64,000 nt of DNA, from contig NC_035441.2 in assembly GCF_002127325.2 (NCBI RefSeq), positions 155,897,122-155,961,121 of the forward strand, given 5' to 3'. This stretch comes from Helianthus annuus (Eukaryota > Streptophyta > Magnoliopsida > Asterales > Asteraceae). This document shows, in pieces, positions 37,801 to 51,537 of this stretch; within the stretch, counting starts at the first letter, position 1; every line of letters starts with the position of its first letter. Both the position numbers and the translations under genes were made by a program. The notes below the pieces were generated by a model that was given only the letters and a program-made list of their open reading frames with translations, made no database searches and had not been told where the DNA came from.

Positions 37801-39367
37801 AAAGGAAATACTTATATTTGGAGCCCAGTTCACATTATTCAATTTAATTATAGTAATCTATGTAAAAGAAACTTAGATCCAAATGTGTACTCGTATATAA
37901 TATATAGTATTTATATAATGTGAAATTATTACTGTGTTTGAATACAATATATAACAACTGCTTTGTATAGATTACTATAGTAGACTACTTTTACTATTAA
38001 CATTATAAAATAATGTTTATTTAATAAATATATATTATAATAAAATATGTCAAAAGTAATATATTCTATTTTTAATATACTAAGATTATATTTTAAATCT
38101 TAGTCACGTCAATTTATTAAATATTTTAATCAAAATGTTCGATCAAAGATAGGTGATATTTAATTTATTAAATACCTTTTCTTTTTTATGTTATCATAAA
38201 GTAAAATAATAAATTAATATAGATAGTTTTAAAATATCAAAACCCGTGGTAATTTCGACAAAATAATGATATATGTTTTATAAATATGTTTATTCAAATA
38301 TACTAGAACTCACGATTATCATTTTTAAAATCAAGTATGTTTAACTATAAGATTTTACAATAAGATATTTTAAATCATAAAAGTAAAATAATAAATGTTT
38401 ATTTTAATATCAAACATACTTAAATATTGGCTTGAGTAAATAACATTTGATATTTTAATATATTAAAATACATATATTCAAAAAAAATATTTTTATAAGT
38501 ATTTAATAGTTGTGGAATATTAAACAAGATGAACAATTACTTATAAGTATAAAATGTCTTGTCCATGACCACTTAGACAGTTATTTAGATAATTTTATTT
38601 GTCCCTCTAATTCTTGTATTTTATGAAAATATGTCTTCTCCTTATAGTACAAAGTATATATATTTTATATACATTAACTAGTTATTATCACGGTTGGATT
38701 TTGATTAGTGCTGCCTTGTTTAAGCATGGGTGATCAGTCCATGCCTAACTAGGGCTAGGCTATCCAATATCTGTCCCTGATAATAACCCTAGTACTTAAA
38801 ATAATACTAACACTACTGTTATTAATATATTATTGCTATTAATAAAACTAATATTGACTACCAAAAATAAATAATAAATAACTAAACATAAATTTAAACG
38901 AGAGTATACCTCAAACATAATTTTATACATATATATAAAATATAAATGCTTCACCTTAATGGTTTAACAAGAATTTTTTTTTTTAAATATAGGAATACTA
39001 TATTGTAAGTTAGGTAATTACTTATGTAAGTTTCCATATATAATCAATTAAATTTATTTTAAATTTATAAAATGTTTTTCGATAAATATCACGAAAGGCT
39101 GGATTGGTGTTGTAAGAATTATTAAGAGATATACTGAAATATGAAATAAATTTGTGTATCATTATCTTAGCACATGATTGTGTTAAGATTGCTTTTATAG
39201 AATAAATCAACAAAGCGGATTCAATATAAATAAATAAATAAATAATTAAATCCGAAATTAGCGTAAGCTTCAGATTTTGTGAAAACGTTACCACAAGGTG
39301 ATCGTGATCAAAGAAATAATTTAGTAAAGTCGAAGGCCAAGCAAAATAATTGAATTGCTTGTTGGGA
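34687..39367. repeat. 2.34 kb tandem duplication
   Basis: 34687-37024 is repeated at 37025-39367. The unit starts CTATATACAGG inside the LTR and ends at a CTAT in the interior, so the join carries a 4 bp microhomology. The copies differ by about five substitutions and two short run-length changes by eye. Each copy includes the last 167 bp of the LTR, the PPT and the PPT palindrome. The second PPT (near 37192) is therefore interior. Confidence 0.93.
34854..34891 (-). other. LARD-3 PPT and adjacent palindrome
   Basis: PPT AAGGTGGGGAGGA on the minus strand (34854-34866). The palindrome at 34872-34891 has arms AAATTTCG and CGAGATTT (one mismatch). The copy at 44092-44111 has perfect arms AAATCTCG/CGAGATTT. 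A third copy lies at 37210-37229 in the duplication. Confidence 0.8.
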
Positions 39368-41246
39368 CTATTTTGAATAGGATAGCTTTATTCCATTATA
39401 TGTGATTTTGAAATGAATATGTAATGCGAGCAAGTTCAAACAATTGAACTGGGTTTATACGAAATGATTTTAAATAAGAAAGTTCGGATATGGTCACAAC
39501 AAAAAGCATGTATACCCTTCAAAAGAAAATCGAGTTTTTCAGGAAATTCATCGATTCAATATCAAAGAATTATTGTTTTGCAAAAATGCGGTTTATAATG
39601 CAAAGATCAAGTATAGCGGAATGATATTTGAACTTTTGATAAAACAACAAATTGGAATGATGCCCTCCTATGGTCTTCATAACTCAAATGAACCACATGT
39701 GCAACAAACAGTGCATGTGTAACATATGGATTTACCAAGAAATGAAATAGATCAATATTTGCTGCTATGAAAGAAATCCTTATGGTATGATGACCATTAG
39801 GGGAAGTAGCAATGCAAAAGTTTATTTATAGAGGTCAGAATTTTAACAAAAGAAATTTAAGAATTTTATCTGGAATTTTGTGTGATAATCATTGTTAGGT
39901 GACATTACCAGGAAATGTCGAATAAAATGAAATAGGGAGTTGCAAAGGTATGTGACTCTTTTTGCAGTGCTAATAATTATGACTCAGATTAGACTGTGCA
40001 ACGATGGTTGTGAAATCTTGTTTCAACGTACCGCAGCGATATTCAGATCGTTTATAGGATCATGTGGCAAAGTGCTTCTTTTTAATTAGTAGTTCTTCTA
40101 CTGACGGAATTTGCATTGGTGTTATCGTGCCTAATTTATCTTTTCCAAAGGTCTAGCCTTGGAAGTCGTGTGTGATAAACTTCGACGTCTGTGGACATAT
40201 AATTTAAGTTTCATGTGTTTTCTTGTGCATTAACACAATTTTACATGCTTCTTACTTGCGTTTATGGTAACGCATTGGAAATTCTTATATTTTTTATGGT
40301 GTCCCAACTTAATGAGTTTGCAGTATTATTTTGTCGCACGAGTTACGAGGTAGATGATCAAACGAAATAATGTTTGATATCGGAATTAAAGATATATGCA
40401 AGAGATTCCTGATAAAGAAATCTAGACACATATGCTTGTGCTTTATTCCTAACTGACTTTTGGAATTCCTTATAGATATACATATTTATATAATCATATA
40501 TTTCACATGCTGTAATATACATACCCTATATAAGGTCAATGTATTTAACAGATTCTTATTTCCAAAAACAAGTCAGATATCAGGTCATGATATTATTTAG
40601 GGAAATTTTGTCACTGATTTGACATATTATTTACCCCGTCTTATCCGGTTCGCGCCGGAGAGGTAACCTTAGTATATCCGGACAAGCTGGAGAGTCGGTT
40701 ACACCATACCCAGTCTTGACGGAGAAAATTTTCTATTTCCCATAAATAGTATCTTTTCAAGATTTTAAAAGTGTCTCTTTTATTAGGGCTTTTATCCAGA
40801 ATCAAGGAAATTGTATTTCCATAACATATCTTTATTCTAGACCAAGTAATATCAATAAGTAAGAATTAATAGTAATTAAGTGTTATTGCTTATTTATTGT
40901 ACCTTGCATTGTTCTAATAATCATTCTTATGGCATACCAATATCCATCACATTATACTTATATAAGTAATTTATCTTGAAACTTATATTAAGGCAAAATT
41001 CTTAAGTTCAAGTCTAAATATTATCCTGAATGCAACCAGATAATATTAAGTTCCTAATTCTCCATTTAAACTTAGGTATTATTACAATACTTAATTGCTT
41101 AAACAAGTGGCTTAGCTTATACTAAGACATCTTTTCTTATGTTCAAGTCTAAATGCTATCAGTTGTGCTACCAGTTAATAGCAATCTCCTAACTCTTTTA
41201 TTTAAGCTTAAGTATTATTATCACAACACTTATAGGCTTAAAGCAG
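39368..41246 (-). other. LARD-3 interior, 5' half, non-coding
   Basis: About 1.9 kb of AT-rich sequence between the tandem duplication and the primer site. I see no open frame of note. Beside the primer site, 40998-41127 and 41140-41262 form an imperfect tandem duplication (shared TTCAAGTCTAAAT, TTAAACTTA/TTAAGCTTA, and GCTTAAA...AGTGGCT). Confidence 0.65.
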
Positions 41247-41259
41247 TGGCTCTGATACC
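41247..41259 (-). other. LARD-3 primer binding site
   Basis: GGTATCAGAGCCA on the minus strand, seven bases from the LTR end at 41267. The spacing is wider than the three bases seen in Gypsy-2, -4 and -5. Confidence 0.88.
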
Positions 41260-41266
41260 TCCTTTC

Positions 41267-44073
<2,807 letters not shown>

Positions 44074-44302
44074 TCCTCCCTACCTTGTTTTAAATCTCGT
44101 CCTCGAGATTTGGGTTACGATATTTCTTTAAACTTATGTCATATTTTAGTTAATAAAAACAATATTAAGGTAGATGACACAGAATTAAAATATCAAATTT
44201 TGTGAATATTGAGTTGTACAATAAGTAGGATTCATTGGTTCAACTGAATTAGCTCAAGAAATTGATGACAAACGAATGAGAGGAAATGATATAATTTCCA
44301 AA
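44074..44302 (-). mobile_element. Second LARD-3 interior fragment (3' end only)
   Basis: It matches 34854-35082: PPT, palindrome (44092-44111) and following interior. It then stops at CAAA (44299-44302), where Gypsy-1 LTR sequence begins. It shows that a second LARD-3 copy once lay here in tandem, sharing the LTR, and was mostly deleted. Confidence 0.85.
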
Positions 44303-46399
44303 ACTGGAAATCTGAGTTTAAAACTTTTGCTTACTGTTAAAATATAAAAAATTACTGAAAATATCAGTAGGCATCAAACCTTATATGTTTAAAACAGTTT
44401 TGATACATGCTATGTGTTAAAATCGCTTAAAAAAGCGATTTGGAGCTATTTCCAGGTTTTCAAAAGAAAGCTGATATTTTTATTATTCCAGAAGGCTCAA
44501 AATAATATATTTATCATATTAGATCAGTAGAAAAGGATTTGGTATCAAAAGGATTTGTAAAACTAATTTTATGGCCCAAAAGGGCAAAATCGACAATAAC
44601 CGAATTAAGCTTAGAACCCTATGTTATGTTTAGCCTAAAAATAAATAAAAATCTCCAAAAATCCCAAAATATTATTTTATATCAGTAGGTAAAATTTTGA
44701 TATCAAAAATTGGGTTTAGATATGCTATATGCTAATTATGTCATTTAATTACTAAAAAGCTTCTTATTTACGCTAATGAGCATAACTCCTAATCTAGACC
44801 TCAAACCGATGTCAAATTTTAGGGACACGTTTATAAATCTATAATGAAGGTTTCTACTCTTTTACTTTTTCAAAAATCACATTTTAAGGTGAAAAGGGCA
44901 TATTAGTCAACATTTAAGCAATTAACGGAAACATGCGTATGAATCGGATAACTAATGAACCAAGTTGTATAATCGCAGAGGGTTATATTTATATGAAACC
45001 TGGTCCTAATAAGGCTCTAAGGCAATTCTAAACTATCCTCAAACGGGTCAGAACTGAAAGTCAAAGAAGAAGTCAAACTATGCGACTTTCGGTCCCGAAC
45101 CGAGCCTAAACTGAAAATTGTCGGGGTGAACATGTTTAGACATGTTCTTACATTAATTACCAAGTTATATTAATGATAAAACAGGTTGCATGGCTTCTAC
45201 ATTGCTAATTATGCATTAATTTAAAAATAAGCTTTCTGTTGACTTTTTGAGATTAACTTTGACCCGACAATTGACTTAGTTAGAGTGGAAATCAGAGGGT
45301 GCCCTTTTAAGGGTTTATTGCCCACATAATTACCAACTGATAGGTACTTTTAATTCGAGATTTGACTGGACAATTATTGATTAATCTTGAAGTCAAACCT
45401 TAATTACGACGGTTTGACTTTAAGCTAATAAGCTAAGCTAAACTGAATTAAAGAAAATTAAGGACACTTACAAGGGCCCTAAGTATGATTAGGGATCCTA
45501 AGGAAGCTTGTTGCTGACCAGAGAGCTCTAGAGAAGTGTCTTGAAGGAGAATGAAATGAGCAAGTCCCAAGTGTTTCAACAAAGCTCCTTATATACAAAC
45601 TTAGATTGCATGAGATGATGCCAACCAAGTCTACTGATGTTTTATGATGGTCCCATGTGTCCCTATAATGCCAAAACCAGTTTCCAAGACCCTGATCTCG
45701 AAAACCACTCTCTTAAGGTGGTGCAACAGGTTGAACAGGCATCTGTCCATTTTCTACTGCCAGCGACTGTCTTACGGACCGTTAGTAAAAAGCCTTGCGG
45801 ACCGTATGCACCTCTTACGGACCGTAAGCCCTTGGCTTTGCGGTCCGTAACCGACCTTGGCTTATAACGCCCAGTTGCAGAGCTTGCGGACCGTAAGCCT
45901 AAGGCCATACGGTTCGTATCCGATGACCAGAAAACAAAAACTTGCAAACTTTCAAGCTTTGACCATGCAATCTTTCATGGTTCGAATCTTGGGCTCTTTT
46001 GCAACAGAATGGGACCACTTAATCAGTCTTAAAAGGTTATAAAAACCTTACCATGTACTTAAGATACTTGGATTCTTTTGGCCATGCATTTTAAATGAAG
46101 TTTAATTCTTTTGAACAAGAATTTTAATTATGAACTTTGTTGTAACATTATTTAAATACCCAAATTCTTTTATAAACTGAATTTATTTATTATAGGAATA
46201 ACCAGTTAAATATATCAGATGTTTATCATAATGATTTAAGGTCTTGGGATTTATAATTTGGTCGCTCAGAGGTGTTTATTAACATGTCGACCTTTTTAAA
46301 TCCTACCATACATCTTTTACTTGATCCGGGTTCCTGGCATGTTTATCTTACATGACACGTGTCTTTATTTTATTGGGTATGATTTTACGAGGTGTTACA
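44299..46399 (-). mobile_element. Gypsy-1 5' LTR, truncated
   Basis: It matches 6827-8926. The inner 1469 bp of the LTR, the primer site and the start of the leader are gone. It ends GGTGTTACA, followed by the CAAAC duplication at 46400-46404. The TATA box is at 45589-45596 and the palindrome cluster at 45773-45921. Confidence 0.9.
45773..45921. repeat. CTTACGGACCGTAAG palindrome cluster (right LTR)
   Basis: Homologous to 8298-8450, with six motif copies. Here sites such as CTTACGGACCGTAAG and GCGGTCCG are intact where the left LTR has TATGG and GCAGTCCG. Others are eroded only here (CCGTTAG, ACGGTTCG). Confidence 0.8.
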
Positions 46400-46404
46400 C
46401 AAAC

Positions 46405-46886
46405 ACTAACAAACACAATCACTGAACTGTTTGTAGATTGATGAATGCAGGGGATGCAAATATCGATTAGCTTCAAAGATTACCTGATGATCTTGAGCGA
46501 AAATGAATCTTGTGAAAGATTTTTGAAATGTTATACGAAATTCGAGAGAGAGAGATTGAATATATTTGAAAAGTTTTGAAAATAAAGTCGGTCAGAGGAT
46601 ATTTGTAAACGGTTTAAGATGCCTGGCGAAATTATCAATTTCGCCGGCATCTTAATTTCGCCGCCCCTGAGTAAAATCTCTTTCTCAAAGTCCAAGTTTT
46701 AAATTCGCTTGTGAATTTTAAACTTTCTCGAAAAACGTGCCTAATTTTGTTTAAAACACTATAAATTACGAGATATTTAAAAACTAAAGAAAATTTGGGC
46801 CATTTTGACTCTGAACTTCGTTTTTCAGCCTTGGGAGGTTCCATATTAAGCTGAATTTCTTGATTCTTTTGACGTCGTCGACTTAC
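46405..46886 (-). other. 5' part of the accessory-gene intron
   Basis: Copia-1 sequence resumes after the CAAAC duplication. A canonical splice donor on the minus strand (CTGCAG then GTAAGT, 46881-46892) marks the intron start. With the 815 bp at 4543-5357 the intron would be about 1.3 kb before Gypsy-1 inserted. It contains TTCGCCGG motifs at 46622-46672, like the other flank. Confidence 0.55.
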
Positions 46887-47112
46887 CTGCAGAAGATCAT
46901 ATTGCCATCACTTGTCAATGTCTTATTTATTAGTACTATTATTAGCGAATCAAGGCACAAGAAAAACTGCCAGTATGTTTGTCCGCTTAAATCCATGCAC
47001 CCTTCTTTCAACATGCCTTCAGAGAGCCCTTTTATCATGTTTTTGGTAATATTGACAAGACTTCTATGGCCCCCACGCAAGCTATTGAGAATAGAATCAT
47101 TACGCCCGTGAG
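46887..47112 (-). pseudogene. Copia-1 accessory gene, upstream exon remnant
   Basis: A minus-strand frame of about 75 codons ends at the donor after CTGCAG. Its phase joins in frame to 4542: the split codon AG|G gives Arg, followed by MVKNIEW. Upstream it meets a TGA near 47125. The peptide includes a GLSEGMLKEG segment. I do not recognise a domain. The joined frame, paired consensus splice sites and shared TTCGCCGG motif support one split gene. Confidence 0.5.
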
Positions 47113-47449
47113 TCCCACATCAGGACATATCCCCGCGATCAAGGTATGCACAAAGGTTCCTCATAACAGGTGAGTATATTGGTTTCATTCTTTTCAATGA
47201 TAGAGCGAAGATCAGGTCAGTACTTTCGTACAACAGAGATCCCCAAAACTACCGAGGGCTGAGACAAATAGTTTGGTGAACAGGTCAGTACTTTCGTACA
47301 GCAGAGAGACCAAACTACTCCATCTAAAGTTTTGGCCAATTTTGGCACTTATTATGAAAGGGTTTGGCCTTTTTTTAAGGCACTTATTATGAAAGGATAT
47401 CATAGCGTCTAGGTCAGCATGTATCTGGATGCAGCAGAAGAACGACTAT
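47113..47449 (-). other. Copia-1 spacer with two pairs of direct repeats
   Basis: GGTCAGTACTTTCGTACA occurs at about 47216 and 47284. GGCACTTATTATGAAAGG occurs at about 47344 and 47380. No clear gene is visible, although 47212-47403 is open on the minus strand (63 codons) and may be decayed accessory-gene sequence. Confidence 0.5.
47445..47449. other. ACTAT, left flank of the first LTR-6
   Basis: The five bases before TGTAACACCC are ACTAT. The right flank of the same LTR is CAAGG, so no normal duplication exists. The flank of the second LTR-6 at 52038-52042 is ATAGT, the reverse complement of ACTAT. Confidence 0.85.
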
Positions 47450-47996
47450 TGTAACACCCTGTGTTTTCGAATGTCAAAGTCAAAGTCAAAGTCCAAGTCA
47501 ACTTTGACTTCTTTGACTGTAATTAGTCGATTTTGTGCTTTATTTGTATTATGTGGAGTAAGTGTTGTCTAAATGAAATGATCGAATGTTTAATCAACGC
47601 GACCGATTTACGACTGTGAATAATAGGAAGTAACAATGCGATAAAGTTGATCAATCAATAATCAAGTTAATCAAAATCAATCAATCAAACTCAAGGCTCG
47701 AACTATGCGAAACTGGTGTGGTAATACTTACATGTGTGTGTGCCTTATGTGTTACTTGTGCATGTTTACTTTATGTTTGTGTGGTATTCAATCGAATCAA
47801 TCGAAACTCGAATCGAAACTCGAAAAGCAATCAAACTCAATCGAAACCAACATCGAAACGTGACTTATAGATGATTGTATGTTAGATATAGTAGTTGGGA
47901 CTGAAAGTAATTTGACTAGGAACTCTATCATATTCGTATCCTCGTCTACCGAAATCGAAATATCGAAAACCGTCGTGAAACGTTCGAAGAGGGTTG

Positions 47997-48106
47997 CTGA
48001 TCGAACAGGAAGCATCCTGATCAAACAGGCCAGCCGATCGGCTAGCACTTTCCTGGCCGATCGAGCAGGCCATTCGATCAGAGATCCTGGCCGATCGGTT
48101 GACACT
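47997..48106. repeat. CGATCGG palindrome cluster upstream of LTR-6 promoter
   Basis: CCGATCGGC, CCGATCGAG, TTCGATCAG, CCGATCGGT and related half-sites, mostly preceded by GGC or CAG, occur every 20-30 bp. The cluster ends about 20 bp before the TATA box at 48124, so it occupies the proximal promoter. Confidence 0.8.
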
Positions 48107-48123
48107 TTCCTCTTTGGGAGGCC

Positions 48124-48131
48124 TATAAATA
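48124..48131 (+). promoter_or_regulatory. TATA box of LTR-6
   Basis: TATAAATA in CCTATAAATAGCCC, conserved in the inverted second copy at 63664-63671 on the minus strand. Confidence 0.65.
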
Positions 48132-48764
48132 GCCCTGTCATTGTCACTCTTTCTACTTTTGGAAAGCTCTGACCGAACCAGCCTTGTTCTTCACCTTTTC
48201 TCATATTTCTCTCAACTCCGGTAAGTTTTCACTCTAATTCTTGTACGTTTTTGATCATTACATGATTCTACACCTTTCTATCTTTCAAAACTTGATGTCT
48301 AACCGTGAAATCACCAAGATCTAAGTGTTCTTGGGTGATGTCATCATGGTGTTCTTGAATAACATCATACTTTGGCCTCATTCAACCATGAATAGCTTAG
48401 ATCTGACGATTTCCACATAAACAAACTAGGATTCGTGAGAATCTTAACATTTTCATGGAAAGATTTCCAACTTTTCTTCAACATTTTACACTCAAAACCT
48501 TAAAATTGATAGAAACGGAGCTCGAACCAACTAACTAATCATTCTAACGGTTAAAAGGTTCAAGATTCAGATACTATCTACAAGGTTCACCGATTTCGGG
48601 TTGAACATCAAACTACCGTTTCGAACAGTTCACCGGCCAGACTTGGGTGATTCCTGTCCGAACCAGTGAAGCAAGTAAGGACCCACGTTCTAATGGTTTA
48701 ACTCGCTGTCGAAACACCTTAAAATCATGACAAATAATCAAACAGCTAAGTGTTAGACGAAAGG

Positions 48765-49350
48765 CCGACCAGGTCAGAAATGCTGGCCGAAGGGCTAGGC
48801 TGTTCGAACGAACAGCCCAGCCGATCGGACATACCAGCCGATCGGCCGGGCCAGCCGATCGGCTAGCACATGGTTCCACACTTTTCAAATCTCATGAAGT
48901 ATGCTATTGACGAAGTGATGTTCGATCGAATACGCTACTCGATTGGTAAACATTACTCCTCGGATCATGAGATACTATGCTTCAACGCTTAATCGATTTT
49001 GCAACTCGTTCGTAGTATGGAATGCTAGCCGATCGAACAGGCTGTTTGATCGAGTGACATTCTGCTGAGAACCACTTCTGAAGTTCCTAACCGATCGGTT
49101 AAGCCGGCCGATCGAACAGACCGTTCGATTGATCGACCTGAAAGGTAAGAACACTTCAGTGTTCTCAAATGCTACAACAAAAACTTCAAAAGTTCAAACC
49201 ATCATACACAAACACATTAGAGGAAGAAACAATCCACTCGAATGGTCCAGCCGATCGAGCCTACCGGCCGATCGAACGAGATTATTCAAACGGACTTTCA
49301 AGCCGAACGAACAGCCCGTTCGATCGAACCCGCTGTTCGATCGACCAGGC
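48765..49350. repeat. Second CGATCGG palindrome region in LTR-6
   Basis: Repeats of CAGCCGATCGG (three in tandem near 48828-48865) and scattered CGATCGA/CGATCGG to 49350. The second LTR-6 has one extra tandem unit in the matching place (62915-62975). The region is downstream of the TATA box, hence probably transcribed. Confidence 0.75.
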
Positions 49351-50203
49351 TATTCGATCCATTTACACTTGTTTGCATTTCCGCGTTACTCATCGTTATG
49401 CTATCGAACTATTCAGGCTAACCCTACTCTCAGCGCTCCCTTCAATCCATAACCAAACACTGTGAGTATACTCGAACCCTTTTTGCTTTAGCACTTTTGG
49501 GTGTTACATACGTTACTTATCAAAATCACAATCGAACACACTATTCAAACTATTTGAACGCTGACCGATTGCATGTATTACGTGACTAAATTATGCTTGT
49601 TGTTATGTTTACACGTGGAATGCTGTCTACCTGCCTTAGCAACGTAGTACTATAGTTTGGACTCAGCACCCGTTCTCACGGGGGTTGTTAAGGACAATTA
49701 CTTGCATGGATTACGGTGGTAATCATGTATTGCGAACTGTGTCGGACAGTCAACCCGCAGTCGTTGGTATCGATAGGTCCATGTCGATAATTAACATGCA
49801 TCATTTCCCTTTGTGTACGTGCTGGTTATGCGTAAACTATTCGAACTCTATATGCTATTATCAAACTTGTGTGCTCACCTTTACATTATATGTATTGACT
49901 TTATTATAACGTATGTGATAGGTGTTTAGGATGCTTACTTGCTCTATCTACTGTGAAATCGAGGCTAGGAAAGAGTCTAGAAACCAAGACAATTTATATT
50001 TATGTACTTAAATCTGAGTTGTCGGAACATGTTTTGTTTGAAGGATATCTATGTCCGTAATAGCTAAATTTATCTTATGGGTCACGGTATGGGATGTGAT
50101 ATTTAAACTATTCGGTAATAATAGTTGTTATGGAATTTCTTTGAACAATCTGTTTCGCTCAGTGCCGCGCCCCGATGATTCCGCTATCGGTTGGGGTGTG
50201 ACA

Positions 50204-51537
50204 CAAGGTTTCCATCAGGAGGAAGGGATCGATTACGAAGAAGTTTTTGCTCCAGTTGCAAGATTGGAAGCAATCAGAATATTACTGGCGTATGCATCAT
50301 ACAGAAATTTCAAAGTTTTTCAGATGGATGTAAAGAGTGCTTTTCTCTACGGGAAGGTAAAGGAAGAAGTCTACGTATGTCAGCCTCCAGTTTTTGAAGA
50401 TCCTCATTTTCCAGGACAATACTACAAGTTGGACAAAGCTCTCTATGGTCTTCACCAAGCTCCACATGCTTGGTATGAGACTTTGTCAACCTATCTGTTG
50501 AAGTGTGGATACACCAGAGGAACGATTGACATGACTCTCTTTACCAAACGAATCGGAGAAGATGTAATGCTGGTGCAAATTTACGTTGACGATATCATTT
50601 TCGGGTTAACTAACTAGGAGTTGTGTGGAGAATTCGAGACTGTCATGAAGGCAAAGTTTGAAATGAGCATGATGGGAGAGCTGACGTTCTTCTTAGGGCT
50701 AGAAGTGAAGCAAAAGGAGGATGGGATTCTCATTCATCAGGCTAAGTACATTCGGGATATTCTCACGAAGTACAACATGAACGACTGTAAAGTTTCCAGC
50801 ACCCCGTTCGCCTCTCAGACAGAGCTTACTCTAGATCCTCAAGGAAAACCAGTGAACAAGTCCTTCTACGCTCGATGATTGGATCTCTGATGTACTTAAC
50901 AGCCAGCAGGCCTGACATTATGTGGGCTATCTGTCTCTGTGCTCGCTTTCAGACAAATCCCAAAGAATCACATGAAACTGCTGTGAAGCGCATCTTCCGC
51001 TATCTTAAAGGAACTCCGAAACTAGGTCTTTGGTATCCTAAAGATAGTAATTTTGATCTTATTGCTTATTCTGACAGTGATCATGCAGGTTGTAAAGTAG
51101 ATCGCATGTCTGTATCAGGAGGATGTCAATTCTTGGGAAATTGTCTGATCTCATGGCAAAGCAAGAAACAGATAACGGTGTCCACCTCCACCGCTCAAGC
51201 AGAGTACACCGCGGCCTACAGTTGCTGTTCACAAGTTCTCTGGATAGAAAATCAGTTGTTGGATTATGGAATCAACATCATGAAGACTCCTATATTCATC
51301 GACAATGAGGCATGTCTGGGAATTGTGAAGAATCCCATCCACCACTCCAGAAAAAAGCATATTGAAATTCGAATTCAAGCAATTCGAGATGCCTACGAGA
51401 AGGGGTACATTCAAGTGGTGCCAGTGGATACAACACAACAGCGGGCCGACATTTTCACGAAAGCCTTTGATAAAACCCGATTCAACAAGCTGGTAACCTG
51501 GTTGGAAATGGTTAATTTCCTTGAATGGAAATGAATC
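50204..51537 (+). pseudogene. pol: Copia-1 pol fragment: RT and RNase H
   Basis: Ty1/copia RT starts in the middle of the domain at QGFHQEEGIDYEEVFAPVAR, directly against the LTR. The QMDVKSAFLYG motif follows near 50325, with catalytic YVDD near 50584. RNase H spans about 51060-51500, with ending motif DIFTKAF. Breaks are a TAG near 50618 after FGLTN (Sirevirus-type proteins read through here with Lys) and a one-base deletion near 50866, before MIGSLMYLTA, that shifts frame. It ends with TGA at 51535. It reads on the plus strand while the rest of Copia-1 reads minus. Inverting 50204-52042 would put it upstream of the accessory gene in the normal pol-accessory-LTR order. Confidence 0.9.

Larger units (their letters stand above)
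47450..50203 (+). mobile_element. LTR-6, first copy (solo LTR)
   Basis: A 2.75 kb LTR from TGTAACACCCTG to GGGGTGTGACA with no interior attached on either side. TATA box at 48124-48131. GCCGATCGGC-type palindromes occur just upstream of it and again at 48765-48870 and 49024-49350. Open frames such as 47797-48204 and 47879-48172 lie in the LTR and show no known protein. Confidence 0.88.

Noticed and set aside
36683..39294. Two similar open frames (63 and 90 codons) in the LARD-3 interior
   Set aside because: They are the two copies of the tandem duplication. The sequence is AT-rich with no coding signature.
47797..48204. 135-codon open frame in LTR-6, partly conserved at 63648-63998
   Set aside because: It overlaps the promoter and the CGATCGG cluster on the opposite strand. 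Conservation is explained by LTR homology.
50051..50203. N-terminal extension of the copia RT frame into LTR-6
   Set aside because: The first 51 codons are LTR sequence, and the same peptide appears at 52010-52195 on the minus strand in the other LTR. The pol homology starts at 50204.
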